A program made the translations under genes and the position numbers. The notes under the pieces are model-generated. The model was given only the letters and a program-made list of their open reading frames with translations. It was not told the origin of the DNA and did no database searches. DNA of 64,000 nt from assembly GCA_963698775.1 (NCBI GenBank), contig CAVOSE010000028.1:66264-130263 (forward strand). The letters run 5' to 3'. Source of the stretch: Thiohalocapsa sp963698775 (GTDB lineage Bacteria > Pseudomonadota > Gammaproteobacteria > Chromatiales > Chromatiaceae). Shown here piece after piece: positions 26,574 through 35,272 of the stretch; within the stretch, counting starts at the first letter, position 1; each line of letters starts with the position of its first letter.

Positions 26574-26746
26574 ATAGGAGCCGTCCGGCCGGCCGCGTGG
26601 TCCGCAATGGCCTTTTCCGCAAGTGCTTTAAGTTTTCCCGACTTTGAGTCCTGTTCGATTTGGCGATCCCATTCTTCCCACTCTTGCTCCCGGAACCAAG
26701 TCCGAAATTCTGCGAATTCGCTCGGGCTGGCGGGCTTGTTGGTCAT
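26570..26746 (-). CDS. Small antitoxin-like protein of RelE-type module
   Basis: A 58-residue protein beginning MTNKPASPSEFAEFRTWF, with an acidic centre and ending ALAEKAIADHAAGRTAPI. The pattern A-x-A-x-x-D-x-x-AGR-T-x-P-(L/I) at the C terminus is typical of small antitoxins encoded directly before RelE/ParE-like toxins. It overlaps the toxin start by 4 nt. Its first codons coincide with a 20-nt match to the arm of attC-like site 1. The IS110-family element starts within about 100 bp upstream. Confidence 0.6.
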   Translation of the reverse strand: MTNKPASPSEFAEFRTWFREQEWEEWDRQIEQDSKSGKLKALAEKAIADHAAGRTAPI

Positions 26747-26821
26747 CTTATCGAGGTTAACGGAAAACCGCCGAACATGCTCCGCGAGACGCCGATGTTA
26801 CATGTGAGACCTGATAATCAT

Positions 26822-28300
26822 CTAGCCGGTCCCTCCCAAGAGGCTACAGTTGGGTTAACGAGACCCAACAACCGCAGCCTGAGAGGAGGAACCGAGATGA
26901 CACTGTACGGCGGAATCGACCTGCATTCAAACAACAACGTTGTCGCTCTGACCGACGAGAGCGACCGGATCGTCTATCGCAAGCGCTTGGCCAATGACGC
27001 GCAAAGAGTCTTAGAAGTGCTGGAGCCGTATCGAGAGGCGATCACTGGCCTGGTCGTGGAGTCGACCTACAATTGGTACTGGCTGGTCGATGCCTTGATG
27101 GCCGCAGGCTACCAAATGCACCTGGCCAACACCGCGGCGATCGTGCAATACAGCGGGCTGAAGTACAGCGATGATGACACCGACGCGGCCTGGCTGGCGA
27201 AGCTGCTGCGGCTCGGATTGCTGCCGGAGGGGTTTATCTATCCGCAGGCGCAACGCGCGGTGCGTGACCTGCTGCGCCGGCGCTCGCGTCTGGTGCAGCA
27301 ACGCACCGCCAATGTCTTGGCGGTGCAGAACCTGTTCTCGCGCAATCGCGGGCGCTCGATCAGCGCCAACGACATCCGGCGTCTGACACCGGAGCGGGTC
27401 GCCGAGCTGGTCGCCGACGTGAACCTGGCCCTGGCGATCCAGAGTACGCTTTTGGCCATGCAGGGCCAGCAGGCGGCCATCGACCTGCTCGAGCACAAGG
27501 CCTGGCGGCAGACGAAAACGACAGCGGTCTGGCAACCACTGCTCACCGTCAGCGGCATTGGGCGCATCCTCGGGCTGACCATCGTGCTGGAGACCGGCCC
27601 CATCGAGCGCTTTGCCGAGGTCGGCAACGACGCCTCCTACTGCCGCTGTGTCGGCAGCACGCACGCCTCCAACGGCAAACAGAAGGGCAAGGGCAACACC
27701 AAAAGCGGCAACAAGTACCTCGCTTGGGCGTACGTCGAGGCGGCCAACTTCGCCGTTCGCTACGCCTGGTCTCATAGGGGGCAGATCAAGCGCTATTATG
27801 AACGCAAGCGCGCGAAGACCAACGGCGTGGTGGCGATCAAGGCGGTCGCCCACAAGCTGGCCCGCGCCTGCTACCACATTCTGCGCGACGGCCAATCTGA
27901 GATCAGGGACTTCGACGTGGACCGCGCCTTCGCCTGAACCGAACCGGGCATGCCTCGGTGAGCTTGCCCCTGACTGAATAGGTGGGGGTTGGCAACAACC
28001 CACCAGATCTGATTGAGCCCCGAGGCATTCGCGCCACGATCGCGACAACCATGGAGCGACAGCGTCTGTGACCGAGACGCCCCGCCAGTGAGCCAGAACG
28101 GGTTGGCTGCGCTCTACTGGAGCGCAAGCCAGAGATCTGCGAACAAACGGCTCGCCGTTGAGCACTGCCGTGCACCACTTGGACCTGGGCGGGGTAGCGA
28201 TGATTTTCTTCCGGCTCGAACGAGCCACGGTCCGGGTGCCTTCTCCCCTCAGGGAGCAGCCCCAGTGCCTAGAACCTGAAGGGTGACTGGTGCGGATCGG
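26822..28300 (+). mobile_element. IS110-family insertion sequence (ends approximate)
   Basis: The element comprises a leader with the hairpin GTTGGGT-TAACGAG-ACCCAAC (26,849-26,869), the transposase gene at 26,897-27,937, and about 350 bp of noncoding right flank. IS110-family elements lack clear terminal repeats and target duplications, so ends were not determined. It sits directly beside integron-like cassettes; a branch of IS1111 elements is known to insert in attC sites. Confidence 0.7.
26897..27937 (+). CDS. IS110-family DEDD transposase
   Basis: A 346-residue recombinase. The N-terminal RuvC-like DEDD domain has YGGIDLHSNNNVVAL (first Asp), VVESTYNWYWLVDAL (Glu) and YSDDDTDAAWLAKLLRLG (Asp pair). 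The C-terminal Tnp20 domain has VSGIGRILGLTIVLETG and GNKYLAWAYVEAANFAVRY, with the conserved serine region around NASYCRCVGSTHASNGK-like sequence. GAGAGGAGGA gives a strong ribosome binding site for ATG 26897; longer upstream reading is not supported. Members use an RNA from the element's noncoding end to pick target and donor DNA. Confidence 0.93.
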   Translation: MTLYGGIDLHSNNNVVALTDESDRIVYRKRLANDAQRVLEVLEPYREAITGLVVESTYNWYWLVDALMAAGYQMHLANTAAIVQYSGLKYSDDDTDAAWLAKLLRLGLLPEGFIYPQAQRAVRDLLRRRSRLVQQRTANVLAVQNLFSRNRGRSISANDIRRLTPERVAELVADVNLALAIQSTLLAMQGQQAAIDLLEHKAWRQTKTTAVWQPLLTVSGIGRILGLTIVLETGPIERFAEVGNDASYCRCVGSTHASNGKQKGKGNTKSGNKYLAWAYVEAANFAVRYAWSHRGQIKRYYERKRAKTNGVVAIKAVAHKLARACYHILRDGQSEIRDFDVDRAFA

Positions 28301-28308
28301 ACCTGCAA
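27938..28308 (+). other. Noncoding right part of the IS110-family element
   Basis: This 371-bp stretch has no credible gene. It includes GGTGGGGGTT with AACCCACC (about 27,981-28,003) and further GC-rich inverted segments such as CTCGCCG. In IS1111-group elements the guide (bridge/seek) RNA is encoded downstream of the transposase, so this is the place to look for one. Boundaries of any RNA are not visible. Confidence 0.4.
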
Positions 28309-28674
28309 TCACCACAAAGAGAACTGGCGGCGCGTCACAGGCACAAACACTGCGTTTCGTGGATTATTGACCTCGATCATCGTATAAGACCGCGAGGATT
28401 TTTCGTCGCCCTTGACCGGGATCAGCTGCAGGTGACCCCAAGTACGCGCGTTGGCGATGTTGAGGCTACTTCCGGTGAATAAACCGGCACCGATGTAGGG
28501 GGCGGCGATCGGCGCGACGGTCGCCAGACCCTCGCGCGATAACGCCGACACCCCCTGGGCGGCTAGCGCTCCGCCCGTTGCTTCGCCCATCACGACCGCG
28601 GCGGCTCCATCGAGCGCGAGGGCGGTGATACCCGATCGCCACCCCTTGGCTCTACCGGCATTACCCGGCCTCAT
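28309..28674 (-). CDS. Small protein of unknown function downstream of RHS gene
   Basis: A 121-residue frame beginning MRPGNAGRAKGWRSG, with an Ala/Gly-rich weakly hydrophobic middle (DGAAAVVMGEATGGALAAQG; IAAPYIGAGLFTGSSLNIAN). The end GHLQLIPVKGDEKSSRSYTM, then NAVFVPVTRRQFSLW, is more globular. It follows the RHS gene on the same strand by about 86 bp. Such a position could hold an immunity protein or an orphan RHS tip, but no family is recognised. Its stop is at the edge of the IS110-family element. Confidence 0.5.
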   Translation of the reverse strand: MRPGNAGRAKGWRSGITALALDGAAAVVMGEATGGALAAQGVSALSREGLATVAPIAAPYIGAGLFTGSSLNIANARTWGHLQLIPVKGDEKSSRSYTMIEVNNPRNAVFVPVTRRQFSLW

Positions 28675-28760
28675 CGCCCGGCTTCATGGCGACTATTTCC
28701 GCACTGATCGACGGCGTCTGCCGCATCCTCGCCACTCTCTGACTTCACCGCGAATTGTCG

Positions 28761-31700
28761 TCAACGGGTCGTGGCCGAACAACCAGTGTTGCGATTGCCG
28801 ATATCCGGCGCAACATACACACGGTTTCTCGATACTTCCCGAACTGGCGAAATACGGCCGACCGTTGTCGGTTGCGGCGGCGAGTAAGCTCCTCCGCCCT
28901 GGCTGGCGGACTGGCTGATCGGGTGTAACAGCTTCCTTGGCGGTCGCCGCGGCGGGCAAGTTTCCTCACCTCCGCCACCGCCGCCTGGGCCCATGCCGGA
29001 CGGGTCGGTGTTGTTTAGCGGGTCGGAGCCGACGAACTCGTACAGGTTCGGCTGCTGCCCGGCGAAGAGGATCGGGTCGGCCGTTGTGAAGCGGCCCAGC
29101 GTCGGGTCGTAGTCCCGAGCGCCGTAGCGCACCAGCCCGGTGGCGTCGTCGCCGAGCCCACCCTGGAAGCGGAACGGATGGAGCGTCGCGTCGCCCAGCA
29201 GGGTGGTGACGTTGCCGAACTCGTCGTAGTCGATCCGTTGCACCACGCTGCCGTCGCTCGCGTCGAGGACCAGTCGGGGAGAGTCGGTGACGTCGCTGAC
29301 GACGAGCAGCGCGGTCCCCGACGCGTCGACTAGGTAGTCGGGGGTCAGCGGCGACGTGCCGAATACGAACCGGGCGGTGCGGTTGCCGCTGCCGTCGTAC
29401 TGCGCGACCGGGTTGATCCGGTCGCGGTAGACCCAGCGCGTCGTGATGCCGCCGGTGGTCCGCGCGACACGCCGCCCATAGCCGTCGGCCTGGTACGCGA
29501 TCGTGCCAACGTCGGGGGCGGCCACCTGACGCAGGACCCCGTCGGCGTCGTACGTGAACGCGCGGACGGCACCCGGGCCGCCTGCCGGGGGCGTGTCGCT
29601 GAGGAGATCGCCGGCATCGTCGTGGGTGAAGATCCGGCCACCGTAGCGCGTGATCCGGTCGGCGTCGTCGTACTCGCCCACCGAGCCATCCGGACCGAGC
29701 ACGCGGTTGCCGTTGGCATCGTAGTCATAGGACCGCGTCACGCCGTCTTGCTCGACGCTCACCAAGCGGTCGGCGTCGTCATAGGTGTAGGTCCAGGTCG
29801 TGGACGTCGCTCCGTCGAAGGTCTCGGTTCGGCTCGCGAGCCGGCCGGCGGCGTCGTAGGCGTGCGTGGCGCGATACCGCTCCGGCCCGCCCTGCACCGC
29901 GGTAACGATCGTGTCGATGTCGCCGAACGGTGTGCGGGTGAAGGTCGTGGTGAGCTGATCGAGTCCCATCCCGGCGACTAGCCCGGTCGCCGGGTCGCGG
30001 GTGATGGTGAGATCGCCGACCCGATCAAGCAGGCCATCGCCGTCGTAGCTGTAGGTAACGGTATGCGCCGTCGGCGTCGAGGCGTCGACCGCCTCGGTTG
30101 CCAGCCGGTGCTCGGCGTCGTAGGTGCGCCCGATCTCGGCATCGACGGCGCCCAACACGGTCTCGAGCGTCGGCAGCATGCCGTCCCACCCGAGCGCGGT
30201 CTGGGCGTCCATCCCCGTCACGGTCGTGATGCGTCCCGCTGCGTCGTACGCATAATCCGTTATGTCACCGTCGGTCTCCCGCTGGACCAATCGGCCGGTC
30301 GCGTCGGTCGTCCGGTCGATGCCGCTGCCGTCGGGTCGGTCGTAAAGGGCGAGTAGGCCATTGGCGTCGTAGGTCCAGGTGAACGGCCCGCCCAGCCCCG
30401 GCGGACTGTAGCCGGTGCGCCGGTCCAGTGCGTCATAACTGAACTGGTGCTCGGGACGACCCGGGGGCGTGACGCCCACCGTGTTGCCTTGAGAATCGTA
30501 GGCCTGCATGACCACCTGACCCGCGGCGTCGGTGACTGCGGTTGCACGCCCGAGCGTATCGCGTGTCAGCAGGGTCGTCAGCCCCAGCGGATCGGTGGCT
30601 CGGATCGGCCAGGGATCGCCTCCGGTCTCGGCACAGGCCGTACCGCTTTCCGTGTAGCCCCACTCGGACACCCGCGTGTCGCCGCCGGCATCGACGGTCA
30701 GCCGGCACAGCCGTCCTCTGGTGTCGTAGGTGCTGGTTGTCGTCGCACGTCCTGCCGGCGTCATCAACACCGTCCGGCCCAGCGCGTCGAGCTCCTCGAC
30801 GTCCTGGCGGCCCGATGGGTAGGTCGTCGTGATCCGGTCGTTCGCCGCATCGAAGACCGCGACGGTGCCACGGCCGTTGACGTCCCGGGTGACTGTGAGC
30901 TGGACCAGCGAGAACGGATCGCTCGGGTCGGCGAAGGTCGCGTCGGAGGTCTGCCGCTCGACCCGCGTCAGCCCGGCCGGCGTCGTCGTGGCGCGCTCGG
31001 CGATGAACGCCGCGGAGCTGCCGAAGCGCGGGTCCGGCGCCCGGCGGCTGGTGACGGTCGTGCCGTCCGGCATCGTCATACGGGAGGTAGCGTCGGGCGT
31101 CTCAATCAGCGTCGCCTCTGTGCCGTCCGCGGCGGTCGTCGTCTTGATGCGGCCGAGGGCGTCGTCGATCTGGATCGCGACCTGCCGCTGCAGGCCGCCG
31201 GGGGTCGTCAGCGAGACCATCCAGCCCGCAGGCTGGTCGGCCCGCGTCAGCGTCGTCACCCCACCCTGTGGATCGGTCGCCGCGATGAGTCGGCCGAGGT
31301 CGTCATAGGCGAAGGCGTACGTGGAGCCGGCCGGCCCGGTGACGCCCAGGAGCAGTCCGGTCGGGGACGTGGCGAGCGATGTCGTCTGGCCCGCCGGGTC
31401 GGAGACGGCCGCCAGCCAGCCGCCTTCGACCGTGGTGCTGGTACGGTTCCCGAACGGCGACAGGATGGCCGTCATGGCGCCGGCGCCGTCGCGTTCGATC
31501 GTGGTGACATTGCCGTCACCGTCGGTGATGGTCGCCAGGCGTCCTGCTGCGTCGTAGCCGAATGTTCGCTGGACGGCGCCGGTCAGTGGGTGGCGGGTTT
31601 CGAGGTGGCGGCCGTTCGCATCGAACAGCCATGCCTCCGAGCCGTTATCGGCGGCAATCAGGTGGCCCTCGCCGTCGTAGCTGGACCTCGGTGCAACGGT

Positions 31701-34700
31701 CCGGCGCAGACGATAGTCCTGCCCCCACCACCAGCCCTCGGCCCAGACCAGGGTACCGTCGGGCGCGACATCGATGTCGGACGGCCCGACCAGCTCGGTT
31801 GCCGGCCCCGGGGCGCCGTCGCCATCGATGCCAACGCTGCCGAACACGGGGCCGAATAGACGCTCGATCGGGCCAATGCCGACGACCCGATCGACGATCC
31901 CGTCCGGTCGAATCCGCCAGATCGATCCCGCCTCGACGTCGGGGAAGTAGACGCTGCCGTCATCGCCGACCGCCAGGCCTTCGTAGTCGGTGTTGAATGC
32001 GACATCCGCCGCGGGGGTGCCGGTCCAGTCGGCGAAGTAGTAGTCGATCGGATTGCCGTCATTCGTTCTGTCGGCATTCTGACCGGCAATCGAGCTAATG
32101 ATCCCAGATGGCGCGATCTTGCGCACAACCGGCAGGTTCTCCTGCTGGTTGTAGTCCACGAACACCAGTGCGCCGTCGGGGCCGACGTCCATCGGCATCC
32201 AGCGGGAGCCGAGCAGCGCCTCGGCCGCCGCTCCGCCGTCGCCGCAGTCGCCGACGTCGCAGCTCACCTCCGGCGTGCCGGCGATGGTGGTGATGCGGCC
32301 ATCCGGCCCGATCCGCCGGATGGTGAAGTCACGCTGCGCGAGGTAGACCGATCCGTCGTCCCCGGTGGCAATGTAGGGCGTCTGGTCGAGCGCGGCGTCG
32401 ACCGCCGGACCACCATCGCCACAGGTGTCTCCGGCCCCGTTGCACTCCACGCCGGTGCCGGCGAAAACAGACATCTCGTGTGTCGCGGGGTCGATGCGGA
32501 AGACCCTGAGCAGGCGCTGGTCGGTCACCAGCAAGGTGCCGTCCGGGAGCGCCTGGAGGTCTTGGGGGGAGTCGAAGTACATCTCGCGGACATCGTAGAC
32601 GCCGTCCTCGTCACACGGCGGAGGAGTGCCGCCGGACCGCCGGTCGCTGTAGAAGACGCAGGTGGCCGCCGAGATGTCGAAGCCGACCCCGCCGAGCCAC
32701 TCGGCAGCGCCGTCGGCCGGGAAACGCAGCAAGAGGTTCGTGTCCTCGATCGTGTAGATGGTGCCGTCGCCGGTCACCAGCACATGATCGGGGTTGACCG
32801 GTGTGTCGGTGGCCGGCACGCCGTCCTGTGCGCAGACAAGGTCCGGCGGATCCCCGGTGAACTGCGCGGCAGCACCAGCAAGCCCGGTGACGACGATGCC
32901 GCCCTCGCAGCGCTCACCGGTACCGGCGACCGTGTCCACGACGGCCCGGACGCTGGTCTCGAGCTGCTGGCTGCCGTCGCCCAGGGACACGACCCCGGCG
33001 ACCGGATCGAAGGCGTGATGGGTCGTCAGGGTCCAGCCGCCGAGCCCCGCCGGGCGCGGGTCGAAGCCGCCGAGCGCGACCGTCACGGAATTGGTCAGGT
33101 CATAGGTGCGGCGGGCCTCGGGCGGCGCGGCGAAACCGTCACCAACCGGAATCAGCCCGAACGAGGCCGCGGTCGGCGCGGGCACCGTGTAGACCGCCGG
33201 GTAGGCGAAGGTCACCGAGACGATGGCCGGCTGCCTGCCCTGCATCGGCTGCCCGAAACGGTCCAGCCCGTCCCAGACGAAGTCCCAGGTCTGGCCGGGT
33301 GCGACCGGGAATTCCCGCGTGAATCGCCGCCCCCCGACCGCGACCGCGGCACGCACGCCGACCAGGGAGTCCGGGATGGTCTCGCCGGTGATCGGGATGC
33401 GCAGCGCCGCGGCGCGCCCCGGTGTGCGATCGGACGCATAGTGCAGCGCCACGTCGGCGCCGACGATGGGCACCGTCTCGCGCAGCACCTGCCGCTCGAT
33501 CTCCAGCGTGCCGAAACCCGGCTCCTGTTCGGCGTCCTCGGTCGTCAGCTCGGCGATCAGCTGTTCCTCGGCCGACGGGCCGGCCAACGGCGGCGGGGCA
33601 GCGTCGGATGGCGGCTGTGACGGGAAGTTGAGGTCCGGCGTGGAGAAGTGGTCCGTCGTGACGCGCCAGGCGATATCACCCGGGTCGAGCATCTCCGCAA
33701 GGGCCTGGCGCTCGGCGGCGTCGAGGGGGCTACCCGTGGTGGCAATCGTGCCGTTATCGGCCTGGCCGTCACCGGTGGTGTCGACCTCGGCCAGACCGCC
33801 GCTCTCGCCGATGACCTCCAGCACGATGCCGTCGGGCTCGGGCACCCAGGTCGCGAGCGCGCGATCGTAGAAGCCCACCGGCACGCGGGTGCCCACCGGG
33901 AAGCCGATGAAGGCGGCCTGCGCGGACGCATCGAAGGTGCGCAGATACAGCGAGACGGGCACCGAGAAGCGCACGTCCGCGTCCTCGGGCACATCGTCCA
34001 CGGAGAGTTCCGCGGCCCAGGTGTAGGCGGAGGCCGGCGGCAGCTCGCCGGGCATCGCGGCCTCGCCGAGGTCGCCTATCGTGTACTCGGTGGTGCGCAC
34101 GATGAACGGCTCGGGGGCAGGGACCAGACGGCTGCCCTTCCGGTTCGATGGAGGCTGTGACGTCATCCGGGAAGTACAGGAACGGCCGTCGCGTGCCGTC
34201 GGCGTCGGTGACCTCGGTGCCGGTGTGCAGCGAACCGTCGGTGTCGGCGTCGGCGCCCAGCGGGATGATGGTTGCCGACGGGTCGGGGACAGCAACACGA
34301 CCTCGTCGAGCACTACCCAGCCACGCCAACGCGCATCGACGTGCCGCTGGGCGGGCAGACGACCGTTGGCGGTAAAGTCGACGACGATCTGGCCGCCGAG
34401 GTCGACGGCCAGGTCGTAGGCACCGTCGGCGTCGGTCGTGGTCGAGCCGACCTCCGGGCGCTCCTTGACGGACACGGTGACGCCCGCCAGCCCGACGCCC
34501 TGCGCGCCGAGCACCCGTCCACTGATCACCCCGGTGCGGGCCGGATCGAACGCGCTCGGGTCTGCATCCATCTGTGAGGGGTTAGGCCCCGTGAACAGCG
34601 ACTCGGCGATATCGAACGTCGCGGTACTACCGGAGGAACCACCTGGAGGCGGATCAGACGGCGTTTCCGGCTCGTCCGCGGCGAGCGCTTCGACCCTCGC

Positions 34701-35096
34701 CCCGATCCCAACGGCGCTGGTGTAGACCGCATCGCTGCCGATGGCTCCGTCGGTGAGCGCGTTGCCGCTGAAGCCGAACAAGTAACGGATGACCAGCAGA
34801 CCGTCGGTCAGGGCGTCGGCGCTGCCGTTGCCATCGATGTCCAACTGGGGGCGGATCTGCGCGAGATGTGTCTCGATTGCGGTACCGTCGCGGCTGGCGC
34901 CAGGCGCGATGGCGCCATCGGTGAGCGCATTGCCGCTGAAGCCGAACAAGTAACGGATGACCAGCAGCCCGTCGGTGAGGGCGTCAGCATCTCCACCGCT
35001 GCCGTCGATGTCCAGCGGCGCAGCAGACCAGGCAGGTGGCCCACCGTGGCCGATCGAGAGGGCGAGGAACAGAATTAAGCGAGCTAGGCGGCGCAT
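28761..35096 (-). CDS. Teneurin-like RHS/YD-repeat protein with dockerin-like N terminus
   Basis: A 2,111-residue exported protein. Signal peptide 1-25. Two dockerin-like copies at ~28-120 (LDIDGSGGDADALTDGLLVI and LDIDGNGSADALTDGLLVIR). A Pro/Ser linker near 145-155. A carboxypeptidase-regulatory-like domain at ~188-265 (GVISGRVLGAQGVGLAGVTV). An unassigned region to ~700. NHL-type propeller blades at ~715-1,130 (VDTVAGTG, ITTIAGTP, ISSIAGQN). RHS/YD repeats at ~1,130-1,970 (YDAAGRLATITDGDGN). The RHS core ends RYGARDYDPTLGRFTTADPI and DPSGM near 2,030. The last ~75 residues are Pro-rich with no known toxin fold. Residues ~268-318 read out of frame because of two compensating shifts near 34,290 and 34,140. 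Confidence 0.92.
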   Translation of the reverse strand: MRRLARLILFLALSIGHGGPPAWSAAPLDIDGSGGDADALTDGLLVIRYLFGFSGNALTDGAIAPGASRDGTAIETHLAQIRPQLDIDGNGSADALTDGLLVIRYLFGFSGNALTDGAIGSDAVYTSAVGIGARVEALAADEPETPSDPPPGGSSGSTATFDIAESLFTGPNPSQMDADPSAFDPARTGVISGRVLGAQGVGLAGVTVSVKERPEVGSTTTDADGAYDLAVDLGGQIVVDFTANGRLPAQRHVDARWRGWVVLDEVVLLSPTRRQPSSRWAPTPTPTVRCTPAPRSPTPTARDGRSCTSRMTSQPPSNRKGSRLVPAPEPFIVRTTEYTIGDLGEAAMPGELPPASAYTWAAELSVDDVPEDADVRFSVPVSLYLRTFDASAQAAFIGFPVGTRVPVGFYDRALATWVPEPDGIVLEVIGESGGLAEVDTTGDGQADNGTIATTGSPLDAAERQALAEMLDPGDIAWRVTTDHFSTPDLNFPSQPPSDAAPPPLAGPSAEEQLIAELTTEDAEQEPGFGTLEIERQVLRETVPIVGADVALHYASDRTPGRAAALRIPITGETIPDSLVGVRAAVAVGGRRFTREFPVAPGQTWDFVWDGLDRFGQPMQGRQPAIVSVTFAYPAVYTVPAPTAASFGLIPVGDGFAAPPEARRTYDLTNSVTVALGGFDPRPAGLGGWTLTTHHAFDPVAGVVSLGDGSQQLETSVRAVVDTVAGTGERCEGGIVVTGLAGAAAQFTGDPPDLVCAQDGVPATDTPVNPDHVLVTGDGTIYTIEDTNLLLRFPADGAAEWLGGVGFDISAATCVFYSDRRSGGTPPPCDEDGVYDVREMYFDSPQDLQALPDGTLLVTDQRLLRVFRIDPATHEMSVFAGTGVECNGAGDTCGDGGPAVDAALDQTPYIATGDDGSVYLAQRDFTIRRIGPDGRITTIAGTPEVSCDVGDCGDGGAAAEALLGSRWMPMDVGPDGALVFVDYNQQENLPVVRKIAPSGIISSIAGQNADRTNDGNPIDYYFADWTGTPAADVAFNTDYEGLAVGDDGSVYFPDVEAGSIWRIRPDGIVDRVVGIGPIERLFGPVFGSVGIDGDGAPGPATELVGPSDIDVAPDGTLVWAEGWWWGQDYRLRRTVAPRSSYDGEGHLIAADNGSEAWLFDANGRHLETRHPLTGAVQRTFGYDAAGRLATITDGDGNVTTIERDGAGAMTAILSPFGNRTSTTVEGGWLAAVSDPAGQTTSLATSPTGLLLGVTGPAGSTYAFAYDDLGRLIAATDPQGGVTTLTRADQPAGWMVSLTTPGGLQRQVAIQIDDALGRIKTTTAADGTEATLIETPDATSRMTMPDGTTVTSRRAPDPRFGSSAAFIAERATTTPAGLTRVERQTSDATFADPSDPFSLVQLTVTRDVNGRGTVAVFDAANDRITTTYPSGRQDVEELDALGRTVLMTPAGRATTTSTYDTRGRLCRLTVDAGGDTRVSEWGYTESGTACAETGGDPWPIRATDPLGLTTLLTRDTLGRATAVTDAAGQVVMQAYDSQGNTVGVTPPGRPEHQFSYDALDRRTGYSPPGLGGPFTWTYDANGLLALYDRPDGSGIDRTTDATGRLVQRETDGDITDYAYDAAGRITTVTGMDAQTALGWDGMLPTLETVLGAVDAEIGRTYDAEHRLATEAVDASTPTAHTVTYSYDGDGLLDRVGDLTITRDPATGLVAGMGLDQLTTTFTRTPFGDIDTIVTAVQGGPERYRATHAYDAAGRLASRTETFDGATSTTWTYTYDDADRLVSVEQDGVTRSYDYDANGNRVLGPDGSVGEYDDADRITRYGGRIFTHDDAGDLLSDTPPAGGPGAVRAFTYDADGVLRQVAAPDVGTIAYQADGYGRRVARTTGGITTRWVYRDRINPVAQYDGSGNRTARFVFGTSPLTPDYLVDASGTALLVVSDVTDSPRLVLDASDGSVVQRIDYDEFGNVTTLLGDATLHPFRFQGGLGDDATGLVRYGARDYDPTLGRFTTADPILFAGQQPNLYEFVGSDPLNNTDPSGMGPGGGGGGEETCPPRRPPRKLLHPISQSASQGGGAYSPPQPTTVGRISPVREVSRNRVYVAPDIGNRNTGCSATTR
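34739..35023 (-). repeat. Tandem dockerin-like coding repeat in RHS gene
   Basis: Two copies (about 34,739-34,848 and 34,913-35,023) are nearly identical over GAAGCCGAACAAGTAACGG and neighbouring sequence and encode DGLLVIRYLFGFSGNALTDG twice. The Asp/Asn-rich start LDIDGxG resembles the calcium loop of type I dockerins. Confidence 0.75.
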
Positions 35097-35217
35097 ATCG
35101 ACTCCTAAGCAACAGCGACAGGGGTACAGCTCCCGGAAACGCTGGACAAGTGGCGTTGTGTGGCGATCAACGAGCGCTCATGGAGAAGAGTGTATCGCCA
35201 TCAATGGGAATCGCACT

Positions 35218-35270
35218 TGTCGTTGTCGTAATCGACGATCTCACAACGACAACGATCATGACAGCGACGA
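35218..35270. repeat. CGACAACG-type palindromic repeat, copy B
   Basis: TTGTCGTTGTCGTAATCGAC and ACAACGACAACGATCA form an arm/core/arm unit upstream of the RHS gene. It is closest to copy D at 57,807. Confidence 0.65.
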
Positions 35271-35272
35271 AG

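Noticed and set aside
27011..28315. A 434-residue minus-strand frame over the IS110 transposase
   Set aside because: It is the codon shadow of the transposase plus noncoding right end; no domain pattern or ribosome binding site.
29622..31859. Plus-strand frames of 100-470 residues inside the RHS gene
   Set aside because: They arise from repeated YD codons read backwards and contain only Arg/Gly/Val-rich low-complexity text.
34739..35023. CRISPR-like direct repeats
   Set aside because: Only two copies, in frame, coding for dockerin-like sequence; no spacer structure and no cas genes.
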